The position numbers and the translations under genes were made by a program. The notes beneath the pieces were generated by a model, which saw only the letters and a program-made list of their open reading frames with translations, searched no databases and was not told the origin of the DNA. This document shows, piece by piece, positions 42,301 through 52,894 of a DNA stretch of 64,000 nucleotides (positions are counted from its first letter, which is position 1; each line of letters opens with the position of its first letter). Origin of the DNA: Beroe forskalii (lineage: Eukaryota; Ctenophora; Nuda; Beroida; Beroidae). The stretch spans positions 310,001 to 374,000 of the forward strand of contig WFMF01000077.1 of the NCBI GenBank assembly GCA_011033025.1. The letters are read 5' to 3'.

Positions 42301-45300
42301 AGAAAGGTCGTTGGTCAGGTAGGGAGAAGCCAGCCAATGATTAATAAAAGTCAATACTACATGTAGAATCAGTCACACATAGTGTCGTTAAATAATTATC
42401 AGTCTAGAGTGAGTCACTGATCCAGGGATCATTCACCAGGCGACAGGTCAGCCAAGGGTCACACGAGAGTCAACCAGAGGTCATTTAAGTAGCAAGCCAT
42501 TGTTAAGAGCTACCTGGGAGTCAGCAAGGGTCATCAGGGCCAGGAGGTATACGACATATATCAGGGGAATACTTATTTTCTTATCCTTCTATACTCCGAT
42601 TGAATTCATAGAAGTTGGATTATTGATCCTGCAATTTCATATGTAACATATTTCGTCTTGTGAGGGGTGATGCTTAGGCCTAAGTGAGCTTCCTGTCAAT
42701 TGTATTTTACGTACTTACTTAGGCTGCCGAGTAAGTTAGGCTGATTCTCAGCTTTATCGCTCTAATGAGTCCTGGACCTTACATTTGCATTCCTCCCTGC
42801 TGAACCAAGGCCAATCATATCCTTATCTCAACTGACTAGCTGACTGAGTGCCCCTAACCCCTGGGTATACTTTACAGACCCTTTCCTGACCCTTTTCAGC
42901 ATATTACAACTAGAGGCATATACATTGCAACATTATTACTTTATTACCAGAAGGTGTAGGGCTAACCCTGTATGGAGCCCTGCGGTTTCAGTTCCTTGTT
43001 TTAATGAGCCATGCAGCTAGGACATCCACCGCATTGAGCCAGGCAAGACATATAGGTTCTCTCCACTCTTCCATGGACATAAGTTGCATATATACCGCCA
43101 GCGCACAGGAAATATTTCCTTGTGCTTTGGAAGGTAGGTGAGTCAAGGGTGAAACTGCACTTGGTTGATCCCTGGTAAACCCTTACCTCCTTACCTACCC
43201 CAAAGGAAATTTGACTGACCTTTTCTGATACCTAATTTACTGACCCCTAGCAAGTTAGCAAGTAAAAAAACCTGAGTGACCTTCTCGCCTCTTCTGACTG
43301 CAATAGTGGTCCCTTTATGACCATTGGCTGACTTCGTGCTGAACCTTGGCTGAATGAGTGATGTCTTGATTGCTCTCACCCGACTTCTTCCCTGCCTCAA
43401 GCCTTTTGATCCCATGGTTTCATGGGGACCCATTGCCTGGCTCCTGGATCCTGCTGACATTTACCTGATATTGGGCAATCATAGGTGACTTACTCCCTGG
43501 CGACCCTTGGCTATCCTTTAACATGGTGACTCTTCCAGTGCAAAACACCTTGTTAATCTCAGACGACACTAGTCCGAACTTTATCAGCCAGGAGTGAACC
43601 AGTGAGCCCTGAGAAACCACCTGGTTCACTAGCACCTGGCAGTTTGCAGGCCCCTATGTCCTTATTTCAGCACTGAGTGGCCTCCTGGCCTGGTGATTCA
43701 AGTCTGACCCTTATGAACCCCCCTGCTGATCCATGCTGGCTGACCCTCGGCAACTCTGGAGCAGTGGTTCACTGATAGTTCACCAAAAAGGCCTTGACGT
43801 ACTGATTTTGTCATATAAAACACCATAAATCACCCAAAACATCTCTAAAACTGCCGAATATTGTTCCAAACCATAGCAATATCAATAACAACATTAATAG
43901 CATCAACAATCCATATTGGCATGAAAAAGTCAAAATTTTTGAAAAAAACCTAACCCAAAAAAAAACAAAAAATACCAAAAAAAACCAAAAAAAAACCAAA
44001 AAAAAACCAAAAAAATCCAAAAAAAACCAAGGCCTACCCTACTTTTCCGATTCTTGGGCTAGGTTTTTTTTGGTTTTTTTTGGTTTTTTTTGGGCTTCAT
44101 CCCCCCCCATCTCGGATCGATTTTGAAAATTTACCTATCAAGCACTATCTCGAATCAATTTTGAAAATTTACCTACTTTGCATCCTTAAAATTTATGTCT
44201 AATTCACCAAAAAATCTAAAAATTTACCTGAAATTCTGAAAGTTTACCTACAAATGTGAAAATTTACCTAATACGCACTATCTCGGATTCAATTTTTAGG
44301 CGACGTCCAGAAAAAAAAAAAAAAAAAAAGGTCGCCATATATTTTCTCAAATACACTCACGGAAATTGCCCTCCATTCAACGCTATTTGCCCTCCCAAAT
44401 GGGGCAAAAAACTGCCCTCCCAAAGGATTTTCAAGAGTCGGCAGCTATGAATGCAGCTTTATTTCCTGAAATACACCCATGATTTTGAAAAAACACCTAA
44501 TAAGCACTATCTCGGATTGATTTTGCAAATACACTTTTACTGAATTCACCTAAAATACACCTTTAGTTCCTGAAATACACCCATGATTTTGAAAATACAC
44601 CTAATAAGCACTATCTCGGATTTATTTTGCAAATACACTTTTACTGAATTCACCTAAAATACACCTTTAATTCCTGAAATACACCCATGATTTTGAAAAT
44701 ACACTTAATAAGCACTATCTCGGATTGATTTTGCAAATACACTTTTACTGAATTCACCTTAAGTTCCTGAAATACACCCATGATTCTGAAAATACACCTA
44801 ATAAGCACTATCTCGGATTGGGTTTTTGAGGCGGTCTCCAAAAAAAAAGGTCTCCTTTTTTGGGCCAAAAACTGCCCTTCGAACGGATTTTCAAGGGTCG
44901 GAAGCTATGGTGGTTCCTCTCAGTACCACACAGCACAAGTACCATGGCCATGGTTACTGATCTGATCTACTGTATTGGAATAATTACTCACTTCCTCAGG
45001 TTGCTCAGTATTGCGGTCCAAAGTGGAATGCAATGTCTGAGGATGAAAAACGCCCATTTGTTGAATCAGCAGAGACAGATAGGAAACGTTACTTAGGTGA
45101 AATGAATATTTATAAAAAACCCAGGGATGAAGATAAACCAAAAAGGCCTGCAAGTGCTTATTTTCACTTTCTGGTGGAATTCAGGAAAAAAATGGCTGGG
45201 AAACCTCTTCCTGAACACACAACAATACCAAAATTATCGGGAGCACTTTGGCAGAAAATGACTGAAGAAGAAAGGAGACCATACAACGAAAAGATGGAAG

Positions 45301-48300
45301 AAGAAAAAAAAGTGTATGAACAAAAATTAGCAGAATACAGGAAGGTAATTTGAAGACCTGGTCTTTAATTTGATCAGTTTTATCTTTATACTTTCTCCAC
45401 TTTTATAATATTAATGAATTTCTTGTTTTGTTCACATATTCTGTAATCAGCCTAGGGGTTTTCAAACGATTGTGCTGCATGTAACTGACATATGCAGCTG
45501 GTTTAAAAGGGCCAAAGAAAGTAACGCAATGCTAATAGAATGATCCTTTATAATAATGTTACTTATGTGTGTGCAGATGGAGTCCTCGAAAATGTAGTCC
45601 TCTAAAAATTTAGATACTAATAATTGTGTGCGCTACTCTACACAACAGTAAGTTACTGTTTTTATAGTAGCACGTGTAATTTACAGTAACATTTAATTAG
45701 TGTCTCACATTATCGACCAATCTGCACACATGCGTTAAGTAAGTGCTGAAAATTGAGTTATTGATTATTTGAGTGATAAATATATGTACACAATACAGTA
45801 TACATAGAATACACGATGAATAATAAGCAAAAAATTGGAAATCAAAGCACAGTTTACTTTTTTATCAAGCGTTTTCTGATAGAATGAATCTGTCTGGTTT
45901 CAATTTCGATTAAAATGGTAATTTCAATAAGGATTAGGTCTGAAAATAGCCACTTAGGTTACAAAATCTAACTGGACATATAGTTGGGTGGACCCTTTTG
46001 GCAGACAATTTTACCAGTTAGGGTCTAGACCCTAACTGGTCGAGCCCACTGGGTTACCCACCTCTTAACTGGCATGTGGTCCAACCATTTAGATCCCACC
46101 CCACTGCCTCTTAAGCAATCTGCACACCACACGCCGTGCACATATGTGTTAGCAGTAACTTTCTCGCCATCATTATTGTTGAATGTAATTGTTTGCGAGT
46201 GTCGGTTGGGAGGTTCAACCTTGGACAATTTACTTCTATTATTCTCACCCTCAGATGAAGGCAGAAGAAGCGATCAAATCGGCACAAAAGAAAGAGAGTG
46301 ACGAGAAAGAAACCCCCGCCTCCTACCCGCAACAGGAATACAACTCCTTCAGCAACAACAGCACCAGCAACAACACGAGTTCGCCACAGAACTCCTCCGT
46401 CAACATGTCACAAATATCTCAGTATTCAGACTTAAACCGGCACATACAGATGGTTAGTTTGTTTTTTTGATTTCATCTGATTCAACTTATTTCATAATAA
46501 TCAAGGTTGTTGAATACATATTTCTCTGAAAATGCGTCAAAAAATACGATTAATTTTTTGGCAGAAACTGCCGTATTTTTCCTATATAATTTCAAAATGT
46601 TAAATTCTAAATCGGCCGCATATTTTGTTGATACTCAAAGCAGGAACCACCCGAACCCACCCAATTTAGCCTCGAACCCACCCAATTTAGCCTCCAACCC
46701 ACCTGAAACCACCCGTTACCACCAAGTCCACCTGAATCCACCCGAACCCATCTTAAACCACTTACCACCCGAACCCGTCCCGATACCACCCGAACCCACC
46801 CAAAACTCATACTTTGAATTTGGGTGGGCTCGCATGTTTCTGGTGGGTTCAGGTGGTTTGGGGTGGTTCCACCCGAACCCAGCTGAACCCACCGTAACCC
46901 TTTACCCTAACCCTGACCATAACCATTATAACCTAACTGTGTTTTTGTCAGGGTTGGGGCCATACCCCAACCCTAACCCAGGCTCCAAACACTGAATTTT
47001 GGGTGGTTCCACATTTGAGTTAAGTTTTTGTTCGTTTCGGGGTGGGTTCGTGATGGGTTTGGGTGGGTTCGGTCAATTTTCGTATTTAAATTAAAATTTC
47101 AATTGAATTGAATGCAAATTTTACAGCATATTGACATAACATATATTTTTAAAGAATTTGATTGAAAAAACGAAGTTTCAGGTGGGTTCGGGTGTTTTCT
47201 GTTGGGTTCGGGTGGTTTCAGGTAGGTTTGGTGGTTTTGGGTTGGTTCAAGGCTAAATCGGGTGAGTTTGGGGTGGGTTTGGTAGGTTCGGGAAAACCTG
47301 GGTGGATTCGAGTGGTTGCCGCTTTTAGTTTCGAAACGCATTTTCACTTTTTTTCACGTCTATCGAAATTTTAAGTTTTCATAGGGGATCGTTCACATAT
47401 TACGTAATCAATTTTTGGCCGATTTTACCCCCCCCCTCGTAATCACGCTATGTGAACGATCCCATAGGAAGTCACGCTGCGTATTTTTCTTCCAAAGCAA
47501 ATGCTTCATATTTTTTGACGATTTTTGCACGTATTTATTAACATCCTTTATAATAACATTTATTGTCGAATAAAGACTTCAAAGTTAAAAGTTCAAGTTG
47601 AATTTAAGAATATTGCGTGATGTAGTTGGTAAGTTGTGTGTATCAGATAAGTGACAATAAAACAACGTGGCAGACGCAGTTGCAGAACATGCAAGCCGCG
47701 CAGGTGCAGGCAGCCCACCACTACAACAACTACCACTACTCCGACATGTACAACTCTCCGGGCTCTTCATCCCACTCAGGTATGAACTCACAGTGTAAAC
47801 TGTATACCAAAAACCGACATCATTCGGCTTTTCAGCTATGAGGTGTACGGTGGCCCGAAACCTCATAGCCACCTACTGATATGAAAACCTCATCACAGTT
47901 GACAAAAAATGGCCTTTCATATGTAAAATATGTGTATGCACTATGCAACATATGTGTAAGGTACTAGGGTAACCGTTCGCTGATGATTCACAGTTTACCC
48001 TATTCTCCGATCCCTGGATTAAAAATTGATATTCAGTGTTTTTTCTATTTTTGAACTTTGATATTTACCCATACATCTTTAAATGATAAGACTTTGGATT
48101 TCATGGTCTCGATCCCCCATTGTTATCAACACACTAAGAACTGGTCACACTTCAGGCATGCAGATGGGTGTGAATGCGGATGAGGACCGGCAGCAGCACA
48201 GCAGCGAAGGAGGCTCCGCCCTCCAGATCCACCCTGACCTTCAGGAGCAACTGAAGCAACACGAGCGGGAACAGCAGGTTGCTCAGCTCCTCTCGGCTCA

Positions 48301-48621
48301 CTTAGCCAGCGCTCCCCAGCTATCCCAACAGGGAGACAACGAAAAAGAAATCAATAACATCGCCAATAATATGCTCCAAGAGCAGGTAAGTCTTAATGAA
48401 CCTTTTTGCTATAGAGTCAAGGGGTTCTTTGTCAAGCAAGGTTTAAGTCCTCTACCAAGTGCAGGACCCACTGTCTTGTTTTATTTGTTGCACTGCCTCA
48501 CTGAATTGAAGTTCCCTTCCTTTTTCCTCCGGCAAAACCAGAAATGATAACCTATTTTTTGCAGGAAGGATTGGAAGACCGAGACGTGCAGAGAAACCAA
48601 AACGGGCAGGCATCCTCATAA
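39345..48621 (+). CDS. Tandem HMG-box protein with Gln-rich N-terminus (six exons)
   Basis: A chromatin protein with two HMGB-type boxes that should bend DNA in the nucleus. Exons: 39345-39698, 45000-45344, 46255-46452, 47647-47779, 48156-48385 and 48565-48621; 438 residues, every junction GT-AG and in phase. Residues 1-80 are Gln/Asn/Met-rich (QLSQQQPPLSP) with a basic KRGRKAN..RKRRKK stretch that looks like a nuclear signal. Box A spans exons 1-2 (RPKRAMTPYFFFTAEYR, AQYCGPKWNAMSEDEKRPF); box B lies in exon 2 (KPKRPASAYFHFLVEFRKKM, LWQKMTEEERRPYNEK). The Ser/Asn- and Gln-rich C-terminal half has no known domain. The layout recalls insect Dsp1 (Gln-rich N-terminus plus two boxes), but the long C-terminus differs, so no symbol is given. 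An acceptor-like CTATAG lies just before the ATG, so a 5' UTR exon may precede it. AATAAA occurs near 49073. Confidence 0.9.
39803..40480. mobile_element. Foldback element, copy 3
   Basis: The left end is a G-run followed by GTCTGAGGACGATTTTCGGG, then AGAACACCAGCTACCAGTAG. The right end has TCTCTATCAGAAACAACAAA, then CGACCTCAGACCCCC. The arms mirror each other across about 40135-40150 and match copies 1 and 2. The right arm is more diverged (the GTAGCTGG segment is lost). In intron 1 of the HMG-box gene. Confidence 0.8.
40437..40760. repeat. Tandem duplication of foldback end plus CCCTCC-rich sequence
   Basis: A block of about 155 bp from AACAACAAAAACCG through GACCTCAGACCCCC, GGCCCCTTATGAAAGCCATA and TTGGTGCCGAACTGCCCTCC occurs twice in tandem (from about 40437 and from about 40600). 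Each copy ends in CCATTTGCCCT repeats, three in the first copy and one in the second. The duplication includes the outer end of foldback copy 3 and the start of another element (TGCCGAACTGCCCTCC), so it arose after both were present. Confidence 0.75.
40912..44108. mobile_element. 3.2-kb DNA element with G-run TIRs, in HMG-box intron 1
   Basis: The left end GGGGGGGTGAAGCCCAAAAA is mirrored by TTTTTGGGCTTCATCCCCCC at the right. ATCTCGG is duplicated at both flanks (40905-40911 and 44109-44115) and the pre-insertion sequence survives in neighbouring repeat copies (GCACTATCTCGGAT). Just inside each TIR the same sequence, CCTACCCTACTTTTCCGATT followed by CTTGGGCTAGG, lies in direct orientation. 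The interior is non-coding, with diffuse TGACCCCTA-like motifs. It is a non-autonomous element; the 7-8-bp duplication is compatible with hAT-type transposition, but the family is not identified. Confidence 0.7.
44115..44910. repeat. Tandem repeat of about 115-130 bp (AATAAGCACTATCTCGGATT)
   Basis: Three to four copies of a unit containing CCTGAAATACACCCATGATT, CACCTAATAAGCACTATCTC and TTTTACTGAATTCACCT (44460-44815), with more diverged copies at 44115-44300 and, left of the 3.2-kb element, at 40770-40910. Two right ends of the CATAGCTGCC family (ATTTTCAAGRGTCGGMAGCT) are present at about 44430-44452 and 44890-44908. Confidence 0.7.
46640..47330. repeat. ACCCACCC-rich inverted repeat in HMG-box intron 3
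   Basis: 46645-46810 is dense in CCCGAACCCACC-type repeats. 46830-46880 and 47015-47310 hold the inverse GGTGGGTTCGGGTGG type. Between them is CCCTAACCCTGACC sequence. Open frames here are low-complexity translations of the repeat and not exons. Confidence 0.65.
47385..47463. mobile_element. 79-bp miniature element, GGGATCGTTCAC termini
   Basis: GGGATCGTTCACATA at the left is mirrored by TATGTGAACGATCCC at the right, with the 4-bp duplication ATAG at 47381-47384 and 47464-47467. The next pair TACGTAATCA / CGTAATCACG is also near-symmetric, and the interior is a C-run. The terminus is the same as at 11279. In intron 3 of the HMG-box gene. Confidence 0.7.
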
Positions 48622-51600
48622 ACATTCTCTCTCATCTTGATCAAACTCAGGACTCTTGTTGCAAGCAAGACAAAAGCAAAACCTTTGAGCTCAAAGGAAG
48701 AAATGAAGTGCACGATATACCAATATGAACATCAGCTCGCTGCACGTGATCCCTCTGCCCTCTACACTCTACAGCCTTGGTTCAGTGAAGTGATCCGTCC
48801 AGGCAAAAAGTGAGATAGTGGTGAAGTAGATGTCTTCCGACTCATTCCAGTGTCAAGGCGTGTCGCTTGCAGTTGGGTGGATGAAATGATCTACGAAACG
48901 ACTTAATCCACTCGAGTACCTTCATTGATATGTCTTAGTTACGGTTTACTGTTTAAGTGGAGTTTCTCGTTGCCCTCCATACTGTATAGTGCCTAACTCC
49001 ATGAAAAAGAACCAAAATCATGCATCACATTTGGTAAAGGTCTCATGTTCTATTTGTATCCAACTAATGTATAATAAAAAGCCTCCTCACTTTCATCGTG
49101 TCTTTATGATCTCATTCTGTAAACGTCCCAAGTACTAGAGAACCTGAACATTGTGTTTAATTACAGACAGATCTAATTTATTACTAGGTCTTAATAACTA
49201 CGAAATGCTGATATGGACAAGGAAAGATTATGGACTGAGAGAAGAAATAAATGGAGATGAATGAAAATTCTGCGGCAGTTTGTGCATTTGATCACCTTTT
49301 ATAATATATAAATAATAATGAATGATTGCTATGTTATTGATAATATTATTATGCCGTGTTGATCTTGTTCATCAACGGATCAACCACAACTATAATAATA
49401 TTATACTTCTGGTGACAGTTATTTAATTTTTCCCAGGTTTTATATTTTCCGAAATTTAGATGTTTCACAGGGTAGTTAAGTGCCGACTAAAACGGTCTCA
49501 AAGTTAAATATCCATCACAGAAGTGCCAGAATTATGTCGGATTAAATTGTACACAATCGAAATCAGTAGATCACAATTATCAGGGTATGTAGGGAAAATC
49601 GATGTGGTAGTCAGAATGATTGCATACAAGGTTATTTTTCACAATTTCAGTTGGATTTATTTATTTCCAAACTGATATGCTCAAGGCAGTTTGAACAAAT
49701 CCGCTGTGAGGCTGTAATTCTTTCTCGCTACGGAGCTACGGCTATTGCAGATATTTCCCTGCCTTTTTGACCTAATTCGATATTTGTCATGAAGTAAGGA
49801 AAAATAAAGAAAATCATATCATCTCATATATTCGCTTTTTGGTTGACCACCAGTATGATATTTTTGATCAAGCCAGGCTAAGCTTCTAGTTGCATCAGAT
49901 GACATAGGTAGTATACAAGTTTAGTTTTAGTATGTACTTCATTTTTGGAGTTTGAAATTTACTATCTTAGTACTCTATTCTCATGTGGATGATTCAAAAT
50001 CAAGCATCGCAATGGAGCATCGCGCAATGCACATAACCTTTAGCTTTGGAACCAGTCATTGTTCACGCTTTGATTCCTTCAATGGACCAAGGTCATTCAT
50101 CTTAATACAACTTAATGAATAGAATTATCACAATTCGGCTATATTTATCTACCATATAATACATTGAATGCGTTCAATGTTGCCATAAGGCCATCCATTA
50201 TTAATCTCACATCTAATATTTAGGGAAATTCTGATACCGGCTTAAATTTAACTGATCAAAAAATTTGAATATTTACCCTGTTAACTCTGATATATTCTTT
50301 TAATTAACTTACTTTTTTATTTGATGCAAAAGGAATATAATAAGGAACACTCTTCCAATTGAATAATAAATGAAATGCAACTTCTTAAAACGTTCCTCTT
50401 TTTCTTGACTCTCTTGTACATCCATTCCCGATTTTAACATGTACATTGTACAAACATGATGGAGCAATAAATTTTTCATTATTGAAAATATTTCTGATCT
50501 CTCAGTATTAAGAGTGCTTATCCCCTTCAAGTTAAATTCATCTCTAAATTGTCACCTTAGAATCATAAAACGAAAGTTTTCTTTTCGAGTTATTTTCCTT
50601 TTAATACCGTTTTCACTAGATGGAATTTGCCTATTTATAGAAGTTCATTATCCATTGCTGATTCTGTTTGTCAAATTGCACTTCACTAAGAGAATTATAC
50701 CCCGAAAATGGTGTGATATGAAAAAAGAACTCGGTCACAGCCATGTAGAATACATTTAGAATGAAATAGCGCTACAAATGATAATAATAAGTAATAACCC
50801 TTGATTTTTGCATCGATATGCAACGTGTATCCAACAAAATGTTTCTGCATGCTATGGCAATCGCTCTATTTTTATGCCATTTTTATATTAATCTTGTTTG
50901 GCAGCTATGTTGCAAAGCATAAACCTAAAATGTATTCTTTGTTCATTATATGAAAGTTGACAGGGATTCCTTTATTATAATCTAGGTGCCAGGTTCTATT
51001 TTAATCTCCACTCCGAATTTCAAGCTACGGCAGGAGCCGCAAATTTCCATTATAGTTACAAGTTCAAAGGCATAAATCCCTCCCTATCCCTAACCAAGTC
51101 GTACAAATTTTCCATTCTTGTAGCGAAACCGTAATTGAAGGTTTGAACAGGATTCTAGTGCTAAGTCTAATCCTGGTTTATGGCTATCAGCTAAAGCTGT
51201 TCTTCTCGATAGCAGGAAATTACTGAAATATTTTTATGGTCTGCATGGTATTGGCAACTGGTTAAAACATGAGTTACCACCTTCGTCGTCAAAAAATTGA
51301 ATATTTAATTCAAAATTTACTGAATTCATCAAACCAGTTTTTTTTGGCCTGGCACCTGGGTTTCGTGTGTGGTTAATCACGAGCTACCTAGCATAATGGG
51401 CTTTGCTAAGGTAACTGATTTTTAAAGTTGATTAATCCAAAGACAGTGCCATGAACATGTTTCTCTTATTCCTGTGCAATGTATTTTTATTTTATACGAT
51501 GTTGTATATCATGAATTATTACCAGAATCCACAAGTGTAATTGATCTAAAAGACATACCTGAATAGAACTCTAACTATTATATTGATGTATCGCAAATGT

Positions 51601-52720
51601 ATTTTTATTTTATACAATTGACTGAATTATTACCAAGGCGTAATTGATCTAAAAGACATACCTGAATGTCATTATGTTATCTTGACTGCAAGTGATGAAA
51701 GGAAATGTCATATGTTATCTTCTTCTTGTGCAAATAAATGCTATTTCGCATTAACTTGGCGGCATGAGCTGCGCGGTTTGCTGTTTAAAATCGTAAACAT
51801 GCAATTGATACTCTTTGAAGAAACGCGATTTTAACACGGGCAACGTTTGGGAGGTAACGTGGCTAACATGACACTGTGGTTTGTGAACGCTCAATACATA
51901 TATATTATATATAACCGATTCTTTTTCTCGTATCAAATTATAGAACGAGGATAAAATGTTGAGCTGTATTTAAATTATTCTGAATTGTCTGAGAAGTTTG
52001 TCACATGAGCAGACCGCCCAGGAGACTAAGGGGTTGTTCACATAAACGTAATCAATTTTTCATCACATTTCGCGCCCTCCCCCATAATCATGATTACAGT
52101 AGTTGTGAAACCCCATCCTCCCCTTGCTGATTACGTAAAACGTACTATGTAATCCACCCCATGCCAAGGCTAAGTTCACATGTTATTCTAAATCCCACCC
52201 TTCCCCCTGGTATCTTGTTAACCCGCTGTATGATGATTACAATTGATAGTTCCATCCGGTTCCATGCCCCTCTTCTTCCCTCTGTGAAATTGAAAATATA
52301 CGTTTGTATATGAGCGATCCTTGAAAACTTGCCATGGCTATGGTCTAGACTGGGCATCGGCCCTATTGTTTATAAATTGGTTCGATTGCAGCTTAGCATT
52401 ATCTGTTTTTAGCCTATTAACAGCGCTTATCCTTGATATTCATGCTTGCAAGTATAGCATATCTATCAGGGGATGCAGATCCAATGGGATCTAGGTATCA
52501 TGGCAATGGCTTGTGGGCGGTCTCCCCTTTTATTAGATATATAATTATGATGATTGAACCTGTTTTATATAGTTGTATTTCTCCTAATATAGCACCTCGT
52601 AACCGGTCGTAACTCCGATATTCAACCACTCGTGGGTTGTCATAGCTCGCACAAGATTAGTAGGTGGCTGCGAGTGATGTTATTAATTCATTGTCTGTAA
52701 TGGTGAGTTGATGGTGTCAC
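48622..52720. other. HMG-box 3' UTR and intergenic sequence
   Basis: 48622 to about 49095 is likely 3' UTR (AATAAA near 49073). Beyond it the sequence is AT-rich, with a second AATAAA near 50465 on the plus strand and a duplicated GTATTTTTATTTTATAC-AATT/GATT segment (51480 and 51600). GTTGTTCACATAAACGTAAT near 52027 resembles the left end of the GGGATCGTTCAC elements. No gene recognised. Confidence 0.5.
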
Positions 52721-52723
52721 ACC

Positions 52724-52891
52724 CATAGCTGCCAAACTGCCCTCTTTTTGGGAGGACGCTCTCATTTTGCCTTCCAAACCGTCATTTTTAACCACTTTTC
52801 AGACAAACTGGCTCCTATTATGCTTAGAATTGAAAGTCAAATTGAAAGTCAAAACCGCCCCAAACGAATCTTAAAAGGTCGGCAGCTGTGG
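52724..52891. mobile_element. 168-bp MITE, CATAGCTGCC termini
   Basis: CATAGCTGCCAAACTGCCCT at the left and GGTCGGCAGCTGTG at the right are imperfectly inverted. The left sequence matches TGCCGAACTGCCCTCC at 40515 and 40685, and the right end matches 44430-44452 and 44890-44908 in the HMG-box intron, where larger elements of the same family appear to be broken up. Confidence 0.55.
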
Positions 52892-52894
52892 TCG

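Noticed and set aside
46507..46995. 162-codon Pro/Asn-rich frame in the HMG-box gene's third intron
   Set aside because: A low-complexity translation of the ACCCACCC repeat. The flanking exons splice cleanly without it, and exon 3 ends at 46452 with a good donor.
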